Shown: piece after piece, positions 1 to 9,454 of the stretch | Numbering within the stretch: the first letter of the stretch is position 1 | How the letters are laid out: the number at the start of each line of letters is the position of its first letter | Program-made: the position numbers and the translations under genes | Source: Spirochaetota bacterium | Lineage (GTDB): Bacteria > Spirochaetota > Spirochaetia > Treponematales > Breznakiellaceae | NCBI GenBank assembly: GCA_023406985.1 | Contig: JAEXTK010000192.1 | Location: forward strand, 1 to 32,447 | Length of the DNA stretch: 32,447 nt | Direction: 5' to 3' | The notes under the pieces: generated by a model | What the model was told of the DNA's origin: nothing | Database searches by the model: none | The model's input: only the letters and a program-made list of their open reading frames with translations

Positions 1-398
1 TGCCGATACCGCGGAGCCAGATCTGTCAGATCATCCAGCCGCGGATGGAGGAAATCCTCCGGCTTTCCAAAGAGAAGATCGACAAGCTCGCGCTTTCTCG
101 GCCGCTCGGCGGCGGAATCGTGCTCACGGGCGGCGGTTCCCAGCTTTCGGGCGTCGCGGAGCTCGCGACGCGGATTTTCGGCCTTCCCGTGCGCATAGGC
201 GTGCCGATGTCCGTGGGCGGGCTCGTGGAGGAGTATCGGAGTCCCGTGTACGCGACGGCGGTCGGCCTCGTCCTGGAAGGGGCGGAGCGCGAGGCGCCCC
301 GGGCCCAGGAACGATCGGGCGAGGGCCGCGGCCGCGAGAAGGGTCAGTCGCCGCTGTTCGGAAAACTGGCGGAATGGCTTAAGAAGGAATTTTTCTGA
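1..398 (+). CDS. ftsA: Cell division protein FtsA, C-terminal part
   Basis: This is the 3' end of an actin-like ATPase that tethers FtsZ to the membrane at the division site. The gene starts before the window; the reading frame runs open from base 3. The segment GGGIVLTGGGSQLSGV is the C-terminal nucleotide-binding loop typical of FtsA. It is followed by a charged linker rich in Arg, Glu and Gly. The protein ends in LFGKLAEWLKKEFF, which fits the amphipathic membrane-targeting helix at the FtsA C-terminus. ftsZ follows after 67 bases, the usual division-gene order. The call rests on these motifs and on the ftsZ neighbour, and is confident although most of the protein is missing. Confidence 0.93.
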   Translation, partial: PIPRSQICQIIQPRMEEILRLSKEKIDKLALSRPLGGGIVLTGGGSQLSGVAELATRIFGLPVRIGVPMSVGGLVEEYRSPVYATAVGLVLEGAEREAPRAQERSGEGRGREKGQSPLFGKLAEWLKKEFF

Positions 399-406
399 CC
401 GTACGC

Positions 407-438
407 GCAGGATATCCGCTTGGGAACGGATATCCTGC
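407..438 (+). promoter_or_regulatory. Perfect 12-bp inverted repeat between ftsA and ftsZ
   Basis: The arm GCAGGATATCCG (407-418) is repeated exactly as its reverse complement CGGATATCCTGC (427-438), around an 8-base spacer. As RNA this is a strong hairpin ending 27 bases before the ftsZ start. No T-run follows, so it is not a standard terminator. Each arm also contains the self-palindrome GGATATCC, so the site could instead be two DNA-binding sites 18 bases apart. Function is unknown; control of ftsZ expression relative to ftsA, by attenuation, RNA processing or an operator, is the likely theme. Confidence 0.7.
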
Positions 439-465
439 TTGATGTGAAGACGATGGGGGGGGAAC

Positions 466-1671
466 ATGAATATCGAAGTGGTCGAGGAGCGAAGCGCGAA
501 CCCGACGGTCATAAAAGTGATCGGCGCGGGCGGCGGCGGCTCCAACGCGGTCAACCGCATGATAGCCTGCGGCTTGCAGAACGTGCAGTTCATCGTCGCG
601 AATACCGATTTGCAGGCCTTGAACCAGTCCCAGGCGACCGCCAAGCTGCCGCTCGGCTCCAAGCTCACCGCCGGCCTCGGCGCGGGCGGGAAGCCGGAAG
701 TCGGCGAGAAGGCGGCCCTCGAGGATAAGGACATGATCGCCAACGCGCTCAAGGGCGCGGACATGGTCTTCGTCACCGCGGGCATGGGCGGCGGCACCGG
801 CACCGGCGCCGCGCCGGTCATCGCCCAGGTGGCGCGGGACCTCGGCGCGCTCACCGTGGCCGTAGTCACGAAGCCCTTCGAATTCGAGGGGCGGTACAAG
901 ATGCGCCTGGCCGAAGAGGGCATCGCCAAGCTCCGCGAGGCGGTGGATACGCTCATCGTGATCCCGAACCAGCACCTCCTCAAGATCGTGGAGCGGCGGA
1001 CGCCCATCAAGGAGGCCTTCCTCATCGCGGACGACGTGCTCCGCCAGGGCGTCCAGGGCATCTCCGACCTCATCACGGTCCCCGGCATCATCAACATCGA
1101 TTTCGCCGACGTCCGGACCACGATGCAGGGCCAGGGCGACGCGCTCATGGGCGTCGGCCTCGGCTCCGGGGACAACCGCGCGGTGGACGCGGCCACCAAC
1201 GCCATCAACAATCCGCTCCTGGAAGATTGCAGGATCGAAGGGGCCAAGCGCATCCTCGTGAACGTTTCCGGCGGCGACGACCTCTCGCTCACGGAATTCC
1301 AGGAGGTGGTGAGCATCATCACCGCCAACGCGGACGCCAACGCCCTCATCATCGCCGGCAACGCCCAGGACCCCGCGATGAACGACCGCGTGCAGGTGAC
1401 CGTCATCGCCACCGGGTTCCAGACCGAGGCCCGTTCCCGCGTGGAGGAGGCCGTGCGGCCCGCGGAGACCAGGACGCGCGAGGACGGGGATTACATCCGC
1501 TACGACGAGTGGAAGTCCATGACCGAGAAGACGCGGCAACCGGCCGAATTCCTGTCGTACCGCAACTTCAGGGAAGACGACCTGGACGTGCCCACCGTCA
1601 TCCGCGACCGGAAATTCTCCACGGAGCGCCCCGTCCCCGAAAAGGACGGCGCGGAGAAGAAGGAAGCGTAG
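466..1671 (+). CDS. ftsZ: Cell division protein FtsZ
   Basis: This is the tubulin-like GTPase that polymerises into the division ring. The 401-residue protein has the GTP-binding start IGAGGGGSNAVN (19-30), the tubulin signature GGGTGTG (108-114), and the catalytic T7 loop around NIDFADV (210-216) that completes the GTPase site of the neighbouring subunit. A short linker of about 40 residues leads to DDLDVPTVIRDR (371-382), which matches the conserved C-terminal peptide that binds FtsA and other partners. Unusually, about 19 charged residues follow this peptide. The start is preceded by a G-rich ribosome-binding site. The first Xer-type recombinase gene begins 6 bases after the stop, so the two are probably co-transcribed. 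Confidence 0.98.
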   Translation: MNIEVVEERSANPTVIKVIGAGGGGSNAVNRMIACGLQNVQFIVANTDLQALNQSQATAKLPLGSKLTAGLGAGGKPEVGEKAALEDKDMIANALKGADMVFVTAGMGGGTGTGAAPVIAQVARDLGALTVAVVTKPFEFEGRYKMRLAEEGIAKLREAVDTLIVIPNQHLLKIVERRTPIKEAFLIADDVLRQGVQGISDLITVPGIINIDFADVRTTMQGQGDALMGVGLGSGDNRAVDAATNAINNPLLEDCRIEGAKRILVNVSGGDDLSLTEFQEVVSIITANADANALIIAGNAQDPAMNDRVQVTVIATGFQTEARSRVEEAVRPAETRTREDGDYIRYDEWKSMTEKTRQPAEFLSYRNFREDDLDVPTVIRDRKFSTERPVPEKDGAEKKEA

Positions 1672-1677
1672 AAGCCG

Positions 1678-2580
1678 ATGGACGCTTTCCGTCTGGTCGA
1701 GGGCTACCGTTCGCGCCTCGTCGCGACGGAGCGGCGCGCACCGCTCACGGTGGCGGCCTACCTGTCGGAAATCCGCGGCTTCCTGGCTTGGACGGCCGGA
1801 GCCGGCCTCGATCCGGAGAACGTCGGCGCGGCGGACCTCGCGCGGTACCTCCGGGACCGAGCGGACGTCGATGGACTCGACCCCCGGTCCATCGCCAAGG
1901 CGGTTTCGGCCTTGCGTTCCTTCTATCGGCACCTCGTGGACGAGGGCTTCCGCTCCGACGATCCCGCCATCGCGCTCGAGCGGCCGCGCGCCTCCCGGCG
2001 CCTTCCCGGCGTCCTTTCCAAGGAGGCGGTGGAACGCCTCGTGGCGGCCGTGGATACCGGGAGCGACCGCGGCGTGCGCGACCGGGCCCTCTTCGAACTC
2101 GTCTATTCGGCGGGACTCCGCGTTTCCGAGGCGGTGAGCCTCGACCTCGCGGACGTCTTTTTCTCGGAAGGGCTCGCGCGCGTGCGCGGCAAGGGCAACA
2201 AGGAACGGCTCGTCCCGTTCGGCGGGGAGGCCGCCCATTGGCTCCGGCGCTACCTGGACGAAGCGCGGCCCGCGCTCGCCGGTCCGCGCCGCAGCGCGGC
2301 GCTCTTCATCAACCGGTACGGCCGACGGCTGTCCCGCAAGGGCATCTGGAAGAATTACGCCGCCGTCGCTTCCCTCGCCGGAACTTCCTCCAAACTCCAT
2401 ACCCTCCGGCACAGCTACGCGACCGAACTGCTCGCCGGCGGCGCCGACCTCCGGTCGGTCCAGGAACTGCTCGGCCACGCGGACCTCGGCACCACCCAGA
2501 TCTATACCCACGTGGATGCCGCCGCCCTCCGCGAGAGCCATCGGCGCTACCTGCCGCGCCTCGGGAGGCACGGGGAATGA
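1678..2580 (+). CDS. xerC: Tyrosine recombinase, XerC/XerD family (first copy)
   Basis: This is a site-specific recombinase of the Xer family, expected to resolve chromosome dimers at dif with a partner recombinase. The 300-residue protein has an N-terminal SAM-like DNA-binding domain (about 1-100) and a C-terminal catalytic domain. The catalytic residues are all visible: Arg148 (SAGLRVSEA), Lys172 (GKGNKER), His241 and Arg244 (HTLRHSYA), His267 (LLGHADL) and the nucleophile Tyr276 (TTQIYTHVD). The gene follows ftsZ closely and overlaps the next gene. A second Xer protein lies 4 kb downstream; the two are probably partners. Which is XerC and which XerD cannot be fixed by eye, so the symbol is tentative. 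Confidence 0.9.
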   Translation: MDAFRLVEGYRSRLVATERRAPLTVAAYLSEIRGFLAWTAGAGLDPENVGAADLARYLRDRADVDGLDPRSIAKAVSALRSFYRHLVDEGFRSDDPAIALERPRASRRLPGVLSKEAVERLVAAVDTGSDRGVRDRALFELVYSAGLRVSEAVSLDLADVFFSEGLARVRGKGNKERLVPFGGEAAHWLRRYLDEARPALAGPRRSAALFINRYGRRLSRKGIWKNYAAVASLAGTSSKLHTLRHSYATELLAGGADLRSVQELLGHADLGTTQIYTHVDAAALRESHRRYLPRLGRHGE

Positions 2581-3404
2581 GGGAAGATCGAAGCGGTCGG
2601 CGCGACGAAGTCGTACGGGAGCGGAGGTCCGCCATGAAGGAAAAGAAGCCGGCGCCGAAGGGTCGGGCCCTGCTCATCACCGGTATAGTCCTCGTCGCCG
2701 TCGCCGGCGCGATCCTCGCCTTCGTCGCCTACCGGTCCCAGGCCGCCCGCGCCGCCTTCGCGACCCGCGTCGCCGAAATGGGCAGCGGCGGGGCTCCGCC
2801 CGAGACCATCGAAGGCCTGAAGAAGGCCATCGCCGCGTACGAGGATCGGATCGAGGCGGTCGTCGCCGACGCGGGCAAGGCGGGCATCTATTGGAAGCTG
2901 CTCGCCGTGCGCCTCCAGGACAAGGCGATGCACGGCGAAGCCCTCGAGGCCCTGGAACGCGCGATCGCGTACTTTCCCGAGGACGCGTCCCTCTTCTATC
3001 GGGCGGGTATCTCCGCCTCCATCGTCGCCAAGTCCACCCTCGATTTTTCCTTCAACGGACGGAACGTCGAGCGGGAACGTCTCCTTTCCTTCGCCGAGGA
3101 CGCCCACCTGCGCGCCATAGCCCTGGACGGCCGGTTCTCCCGCCCGCTCTACGCGCTCGGCATCCTCTACGTCTTTGAGCTCGACCGGAGCGCGGAGGCG
3201 ATTCCGCTCTTGGAGCGTTACCTGGAGCTGGAATCCCGCGACGCCGACGCCATGTTCGTGCTCGCGCGCGCCTACTACGTCACCGGCGGCTATCAGAAGG
3301 CCGTCGACTTGTACGACCGGATACTCGCGACCACCAAGGACGACGCGAAACGGCGGGAGGCCGAAGCCAACAAGAAGGCCGCCCTGGATGCGCTCTATGG
3401 GTGA
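2577..3404 (+). CDS. Membrane-anchored TPR-repeat protein
   Basis: A 275-residue protein of unknown specific function. One hydrophobic segment near the N-terminus (ALLITGIVLVAVAGAILAFV) follows basic residues and should act as a signal anchor. The rest is helical, with tetratricopeptide-like repeats in its second half (EALEALERAIAYFPED, EAIPLLERYLELESRD, YQKAVDLYDRIL). TPR proteins usually serve as protein-binding scaffolds. The start at 2577 overlaps the xerC stop (ATGA) and has GGAGG 8 bases upstream. An ATG at 2634 in the same frame also has a well-placed GGAGG and would give 256 residues starting MKEKKPAPKG, so the start is uncertain. It overlaps dprA by 8 bases. Treponemal genomes, as I recall them, carry hypothetical genes in this position. 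Confidence 0.82.
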   Translation: MREDRSGRRDEVVRERRSAMKEKKPAPKGRALLITGIVLVAVAGAILAFVAYRSQAARAAFATRVAEMGSGGAPPETIEGLKKAIAAYEDRIEAVVADAGKAGIYWKLLAVRLQDKAMHGEALEALERAIAYFPEDASLFYRAGISASIVAKSTLDFSFNGRNVERERLLSFAEDAHLRAIALDGRFSRPLYALGILYVFELDRSAEAIPLLERYLELESRDADAMFVLARAYYVTGGYQKAVDLYDRILATTKDDAKRREAEANKKAALDALYG

Positions 3405-4410
3405 TCGCGGCGACCTGGACCTGGCCATTGCGGCCATCGATTTCTTGCGGTGCGCCGAACGGGTCCGTTTGGCGGAATCGCTTGACCGAGAGCGCGAATT
3501 GCCGTTACTTTCGTGCGCAGACTTGGAGCGCCTGGTCGGCCGGTCCCTGGCGGGGAAGCGATGGGAGCCCGCAGCGCTCCTCGCCGCGGCTGCGCGGACG
3601 CGGACGGCCGCCGCGCGATCGGGCATCGCCTTCGTCCCCTACGTCTCGGACCGCTACCCGCCGCTGCTCCGCGAATTACCCGATCCGCCGACCGTGCTCT
3701 TCTACCGGGGAACCCTTCCCGATCCCGAGCGGCCCGTCGCCGCCGTCGTGGGGACCCGGGAACCGTCCGGCGAAGGCCTGGCGGCGGCGTACGCCTTCGC
3801 CTACGGATTCGGCGAATGCGGCATACCGGTCGTTTCCGGGCTCGCCCGGGGCATCGACGCGATGGCGCACCGGGGTAACGTGGATGCGGGGGGGCGGACT
3901 ATCGCGGTGTTGGGTTCCGGGCTCGACGAAGTGTACCCGAAATCGAATCGGGCGCTCGCGCGGCGCGTGGTGGAGTCCGGCGGCGTCCTCGTCAGCGAGT
4001 ATCCCTGCGGAGAACCGCCGAGGAAGGGCAACTTCCCCGCGCGGAACCGCATCATCGCGGGCCTCGCCCGCGCGACGGTCGTGGTGGAGGCACCCGAATC
4101 GTCGGGGGCCCTGATCACGGCGGATTTCGCCGCCGATCAGGGGCGGGACCTTTGGGTAGTCCGGGCAGGCCTCGGCTCCGCGCGGGGCGCGGGGACGCGG
4201 TCGTTGGCGGAGGCGGGGGCTCCGGTGGCGGAGACCGCCTTCGACGTGGTCGCGGATTGGGGCTTCCCGGTTCCCGTCAAGCCGTCGCGCGGGAGCGGCG
4301 CCGGCCGCGGGACCGAACCCGCCGAAACCGCTTCCCGAGCGACGGGCCGGGAAACGGGAGCGGCCGCCGCGCGGGAACTCGCGCGTTTCCTCGATTTTGA
4401 GCTTCAGTAG
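3397..4410 (+). CDS. dprA: DNA processing protein DprA (Smf)
   Basis: DprA binds incoming single-stranded DNA and loads RecA during natural transformation; many non-transformable bacteria also keep it. The 337-residue protein has an N-terminal helical part and then the Rossmann-like DprA core: VSGLARGIDAMAHRG, VLGSGLDEVYP, NFPARNRIIAGLA and SGALITADFAADQGR. These are the family's most conserved segments. The core ends near residue 285. The remaining 50 or so residues are rich in Gly, Arg, Thr and Ala and do not look like the winged-helix domain found at the C-terminus of many DprA proteins. The ATG at 3397 lies inside the end of the TPR gene, which implies translational coupling. topA follows immediately. 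Confidence 0.95.
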   Translation: MGDRGDLDLAIAAIDFLRCAERVRLAESLDRERELPLLSCADLERLVGRSLAGKRWEPAALLAAAARTRTAAARSGIAFVPYVSDRYPPLLRELPDPPTVLFYRGTLPDPERPVAAVVGTREPSGEGLAAAYAFAYGFGECGIPVVSGLARGIDAMAHRGNVDAGGRTIAVLGSGLDEVYPKSNRALARRVVESGGVLVSEYPCGEPPRKGNFPARNRIIAGLARATVVVEAPESSGALITADFAADQGRDLWVVRAGLGSARGAGTRSLAEAGAPVAETAFDVVADWGFPVPVKPSRGSGAGRGTEPAETASRATGRETGAAAARELARFLDFELQ

Positions 4411-4420
4411 GAGTACGTAT

Positions 4421-6574
4421 ATGGCTGCGACCAAGGGCGCGAAGAAGAGCGGCGCGAAGAAAGGCGCCGAGAAAAAGAAGATACTCGTGATCGTGGAGTC
4501 GCCCGCGAAGGCGAAGACGATCGAGAAATATCTCGGTCCGAAATATATCGTCAAAGCCTCCATGGGCCATCTCATCGACCTGCCCAAGTCCCGCATCGCC
4601 ATCGACGTGGACAAGGACTTCGAGCCCGAATACATCACGGTGCGCGGCCGCGCCAAGCTGCTCAAGGAGCTCCAGGGCGACGCGAAGAAGTCGGAGACCG
4701 TCCTGCTCGCGAGCGATAATGACCGCGAGGGGGAGGCCATCGCCTACCATCTCCGCAACGCGATCGCCGCGAAGTCGGCGGACGTGCCGGTCAAGCGCAT
4801 CGCCTTCAACGAGATCACGCCGGCGGCCATCAAGGAAGCCGTGGCCCATCCGGGGGACATCGACGAGTCCAAGGTGAACGCCCAGAAGGCTCGCCGCGTC
4901 CTCGATCGGCTCGTGGGTTATAATCTTTCGCCGCTCCTCTGGAAAAAGGTGAAGAACGGCCTCTCCGCGGGCCGCGTCCAGTCCGTCGCCCTCCGCCTCA
5001 TCTGCGAGCGGGAGAAGGAGGTGGAATCCTTCATCCCCGAGGAGTATTGGACCCTCGACGCCGATTTCAAGAAGGGGAGGGCCGCCTTCACCGCCCAGCT
5101 CGTGTCCTGGCAGGGCGAGAGGAGCGAGCTCAAGAGCGAGAAGGACGTCCAGGCCATCATCGACCGGATTTCGGGGTCCGAGTGCTCCGTCATCGACGTG
5201 AAGGAGAGCGAGAAGTCGGTCAAGCCGAAGCCGCCCTTCACGACTTCCAAGCTCCAGCAGACCGCGGCCAATCGGCTCGGCTTCACGAGCAAGAAGACCA
5301 TGCAGATCGCCCAGCAGCTCTATGAGGGCGTGAACATCGGCACGAGCCGCGTCGGCCTCATCACCTACATGCGTACCGACTCCGTCCGCATCTCCCAGGG
5401 CGCCCTGGAAGAAGTCCGCTCCTGGATCGGCGAGCGTTTCCCCGAGAGCCTGCCCCCCGCGGCCATCGAATACGCGGTGGAAAAGAAGGCCCAGGACGCC
5501 CACGAGGCGATCCGGCCGACCTACGTCGCGTACGCGCCCGAGAACGTCAAGGATCACCTGACGCGGGACCAGCTCCGGCTCTATACGATCATCTGGGAAC
5601 GCTTCGTCTCCAGCCAGATGAAGAACGCGCGCACGAAGACGGTGAGCGTGGACATCGGCGCGGGAGAGGCCGTGTTCCGCATTTCCGGATCGAAGCTCGT
5701 GGACAAGGGGTTCTACAAGGTGGTGAAGGTCCTCGCCTCCAAGGACGAGAAGGAGTCGCCCCTTCCCGAGCTCGCCGTGGGCGAGAAGCTGGACCTCCAG
5801 CTCTTCCATCCGGAGCAGCACTTCACCCAGGGGCCCGCGCGCTATACCGACGCCTCCATCGTCAAGACGTTGGAGGAGCGCGGCATCGGCCGGCCCTCCA
5901 CGTACGCGCCGATCATCTCCGTGCTCCTGGAACGGTACTACGTGAATCGGTCCAACAAGCAGCTCGTGCCGACCCTCCTCGGCCGGATGATCTGCGACAT
6001 GCTCGTGGAATACTTCCCCCACGTCGTCGACGCGGCCTTCACCGCGGGCATGGAGACGAAGCTGGACGAGGTGGAAGAGAACCGCATCCGCTGGTCGGAC
6101 ATGATCCGCGACTTCTACGATCCCTTCAAGGGAAGGGTGGACGAGGTCTCCAAGACCCTCGACTCGTTCAAGGGGACGATGGACGAGGTCACCGAGCACG
6201 TCTGCGACCTCTGCGGCAGGCCCATGGTGAAGAAGCTCGGCCGCTTCGGTTTCTTCCTCGCGTGCACGGGCTTCCCCGAATGCCGGAACACCCGGTCCAT
6301 CCCGCTCGCGAAGTGCCCCGTTCCGGGCTGCGGCGGGGATATCGTCGCCCGCAGGACGAAGGGGCGGGGCAAGGAATTCTACGGCTGCACCCGCTACCCC
6401 GACTGCGATTTCATCAGCCACTACAAGCCGCTCCCGATGAACTGCCCCAAGTGCGGGCGCTTCCTCGTGGAGAAGTACGACAAGAAGAACGGGTCCCACA
6501 AGGCCTGCATCAACCCGGACTGCGATTACCTGCACAGCGCGGACGAGGAAACGGAACATGACGGCGAGGATTGA
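4421..6574 (+). CDS. topA: DNA topoisomerase I (type IA)
   Basis: This enzyme relaxes negative supercoils by cutting one strand through a 5'-phosphotyrosine. The protein is 717 residues. A Lys/Ala-rich tail of about 20 residues precedes the TOPRIM domain (ILVIVESPAKAKTIEKYLG, later LLASDNDREGEAIAYHL with the acidic metal ligands). The catalytic tyrosine is Tyr316 in GLITYMRTDS. The C-terminus carries three Cys4 zinc ribbons, starting CDLCGRPM, CPVPGCGG and CPKCGRFL, which bind single-stranded DNA. The start at 4421 has AGGAG 7 bases upstream; an in-frame TTG at 4397 lies within dprA and is less likely. The 3' end overlaps the next recombinase gene by 17 bases. Confidence 0.98.
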   Translation: MAATKGAKKSGAKKGAEKKKILVIVESPAKAKTIEKYLGPKYIVKASMGHLIDLPKSRIAIDVDKDFEPEYITVRGRAKLLKELQGDAKKSETVLLASDNDREGEAIAYHLRNAIAAKSADVPVKRIAFNEITPAAIKEAVAHPGDIDESKVNAQKARRVLDRLVGYNLSPLLWKKVKNGLSAGRVQSVALRLICEREKEVESFIPEEYWTLDADFKKGRAAFTAQLVSWQGERSELKSEKDVQAIIDRISGSECSVIDVKESEKSVKPKPPFTTSKLQQTAANRLGFTSKKTMQIAQQLYEGVNIGTSRVGLITYMRTDSVRISQGALEEVRSWIGERFPESLPPAAIEYAVEKKAQDAHEAIRPTYVAYAPENVKDHLTRDQLRLYTIIWERFVSSQMKNARTKTVSVDIGAGEAVFRISGSKLVDKGFYKVVKVLASKDEKESPLPELAVGEKLDLQLFHPEQHFTQGPARYTDASIVKTLEERGIGRPSTYAPIISVLLERYYVNRSNKQLVPTLLGRMICDMLVEYFPHVVDAAFTAGMETKLDEVEENRIRWSDMIRDFYDPFKGRVDEVSKTLDSFKGTMDEVTEHVCDLCGRPMVKKLGRFGFFLACTGFPECRNTRSIPLAKCPVPGCGGDIVARRTKGRGKEFYGCTRYPDCDFISHYKPLPMNCPKCGRFLVEKYDKKNGSHKACINPDCDYLHSADEETEHDGED

Positions 6575-7478
6575 GGAATACCTCGCCTATCTCCGCGCCG
6601 TGCGCGGCGTCTCGCCGCGCACGATCGAAGCGTACGGACGCGACCTCGGCCGCTACGAGGCGCATTGCGCGGAGCGGTGCGGCCTCCCCGAAGCCGCGAC
6701 CGCGGCCGATATCCGTTCCTTCGTGACCCGCCTCTCCGAAGAGGGGACCGCCTCGGTGAGCATCAACCGCGCGCTCTCTTCCATCCGCGGTTTCCATCGC
6801 TGGCTCCTCCGCTTCGAGCTGCGGAGCGACGATCCCGCGGCCACGTCGCGCAACCTCAAGACCGGAAAATTCCTTCCCGCCTTCCTCTGGGAGGACGAGA
6901 TGGCCTCCTTCGCCGAGCTCCCCGATACCGCGGGCATCCTGTGGCCGAAGCGGGACAAGGCCTTGATCCTGGCGATGTATTCCGCCGGCCTCCGCGTCTC
7001 GGAGGCGGCGTCCCTCGCGCTTTCCGAACTGGACGCGGATCTTTCCGGTTCCCGGGTGGTCGGTAAGGGCGACAAGGAACGGAGGATCTTCTTCTCGGAA
7101 GAGGCCCGCGAGGCGCTCGCGGCCTACCTTCCCCACCGCGCGGAGAAGATCTCCGCCGAGAAGGCGACCGATGCCCTCTTCGTGAGCCTGCGGGGCGCCC
7201 CGCTCTCGGCGAACGGCATCCGCTGGATCGTCGCGCGCTATACGGAACGGTCGGGCCTGGCTAAGCCGGTCTACCCGCACGCCCTCCGGCACAGCTTCGC
7301 GACGCACCTCGTGAACGCGGGCTGCGACGTACGGGTGGTCCAAGAATTGCTCGGGCACGCGAGCCTCTCCACGACGCAGCGCTACGCCCACGTGGATATG
7401 GAACGACTCAAACGGGTCTACGCGAAGGCGCACCCGCACGGCGCGAAGCGCAGCGACCGCAAAGGAACGGAACGATGA
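6558..7478 (+). CDS. xerD: Tyrosine recombinase, XerC/XerD family (second copy)
   Basis: The second Xer-family recombinase, 306 residues, in the position held by codV in Bacillus and xprB in treponemes. The N-terminal core-binding domain (about 1-95) contains RTIEAYGRDL. The catalytic residues are Arg146 (SAGLRVSEA), Lys170 (GKGDKER), His241 and Arg244 (HALRHSFA), His267 (LLGHASL) and Tyr276 (TTQRYAHVD). Its spacing from His241 to Tyr276 is identical to that of the first copy, which supports two complete partner enzymes rather than one active and one decayed. The gene starts inside topA and its stop overlaps the hslV start (ATGA). The XerD label is by inference only. Confidence 0.9.
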   Translation: MTARIEEYLAYLRAVRGVSPRTIEAYGRDLGRYEAHCAERCGLPEAATAADIRSFVTRLSEEGTASVSINRALSSIRGFHRWLLRFELRSDDPAATSRNLKTGKFLPAFLWEDEMASFAELPDTAGILWPKRDKALILAMYSAGLRVSEAASLALSELDADLSGSRVVGKGDKERRIFFSEEAREALAAYLPHRAEKISAEKATDALFVSLRGAPLSANGIRWIVARYTERSGLAKPVYPHALRHSFATHLVNAGCDVRVVQELLGHASLSTTQRYAHVDMERLKRVYAKAHPHGAKRSDRKGTER

Positions 7479-8008
7479 AGATCAGGAGCACGACGGTCAT
7501 CGCGGTCCGCAAGGACGGCAAGGTGGCCATGGCGGGCGACGGACAGGTCACCGCGGGTAACACGGTCATGAAGAACAACGCCCGCAAGGTACGGCGCACC
7601 CAGGACGGGAAGGTCCTCTGCGGCTTCGCGGGCGCGACCGCGGACGCCTTCACCCTCTTGGAGCGGTTCGAGGCGAAGCTCAAGGAGTTCTCGGGCGACC
7701 TGGCGCGGGCCGCGGTGGAACTCGCCACCGACTGGCGGACCGACCGCGCGCTGCGCCGCCTGGAGGCCATGCTGCTCGTGGCCGACAAGAACAAGACCTT
7801 CCTCATCTCCGGCACCGGAGACGTGATCGAGCCGGCGGACGACGCCCTCGCGATCGGATCGGGCGGCTCGTACGCCTACGCGGCCGCGCTCGCCTATCTC
7901 GACGCGGGGACCCTCTCCGCCGCCGAAATCGCGGAGAAGAGCCTCCGCATCGCGGGCTCCATCTGCATCTACACCAACGACCACATCACCGTGGAGGAGA
8001 TAGGCTAG
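7475..8008 (+). CDS. hslV: ATP-dependent protease subunit HslV (ClpQ)
   Basis: This is the proteolytic subunit of the HslUV protease, a two-ring hexamer related to proteasome beta subunits. The 177-residue protein begins MKIRSTTVIAVRKDGKVAMA. By family analogy the five residues before Thr6 would be removed so that Thr6 becomes the N-terminal nucleophile. GDGQVTAGNTVMKNNARKVR and IGSGGSYAYAAA are typical HslV segments. It overlaps the upstream recombinase by 4 bases and is followed 1 base later by its ATPase partner hslU, so the two subunits are made together. Confidence 0.97.
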   Translation: MKIRSTTVIAVRKDGKVAMAGDGQVTAGNTVMKNNARKVRRTQDGKVLCGFAGATADAFTLLERFEAKLKEFSGDLARAAVELATDWRTDRALRRLEAMLLVADKNKTFLISGTGDVIEPADDALAIGSGGSYAYAAALAYLDAGTLSAAEIAEKSLRIAGSICIYTNDHITVEEIG

Positions 8009-8009
8009 C

Positions 8010-9392
<1,383 letters not shown>

Positions 9393-9395
<3 letters not shown>

Positions 9396-9426
9396 ACCGG
9401 AGGGCATTCCCTACCGATGGTATAAA
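9393..9426 (+). promoter_or_regulatory. Candidate promoter of the flgB flagellar operon
   Basis: Two readings are possible in the short gap after hslU. TGG-TATAAA at 9418-9426 is an extended -10 element for the housekeeping sigma factor, without a good -35 box. It would start transcription near 9433, about 22 bases before flgB. Alternatively TAAA (9393-9396), 16 bases and ACCGATGG (9413-9420) partly match the flagellar sigma-28 pattern TAAA-N15-GCCGATAA, with 5 of 8 bases of the second box. Neither is certain. Confidence 0.42.
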
Positions 9427-9454
9427 GGTAGAATGCTTTTTCTTGGAGGCGGAA

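Noticed and set aside
379..2571. 730-codon minus-strand frame opposite ftsZ and xerC
   Set aside because: Same low-information composition, no domain motifs, and the plus strand holds complete ftsZ and xerC with all active-site residues.
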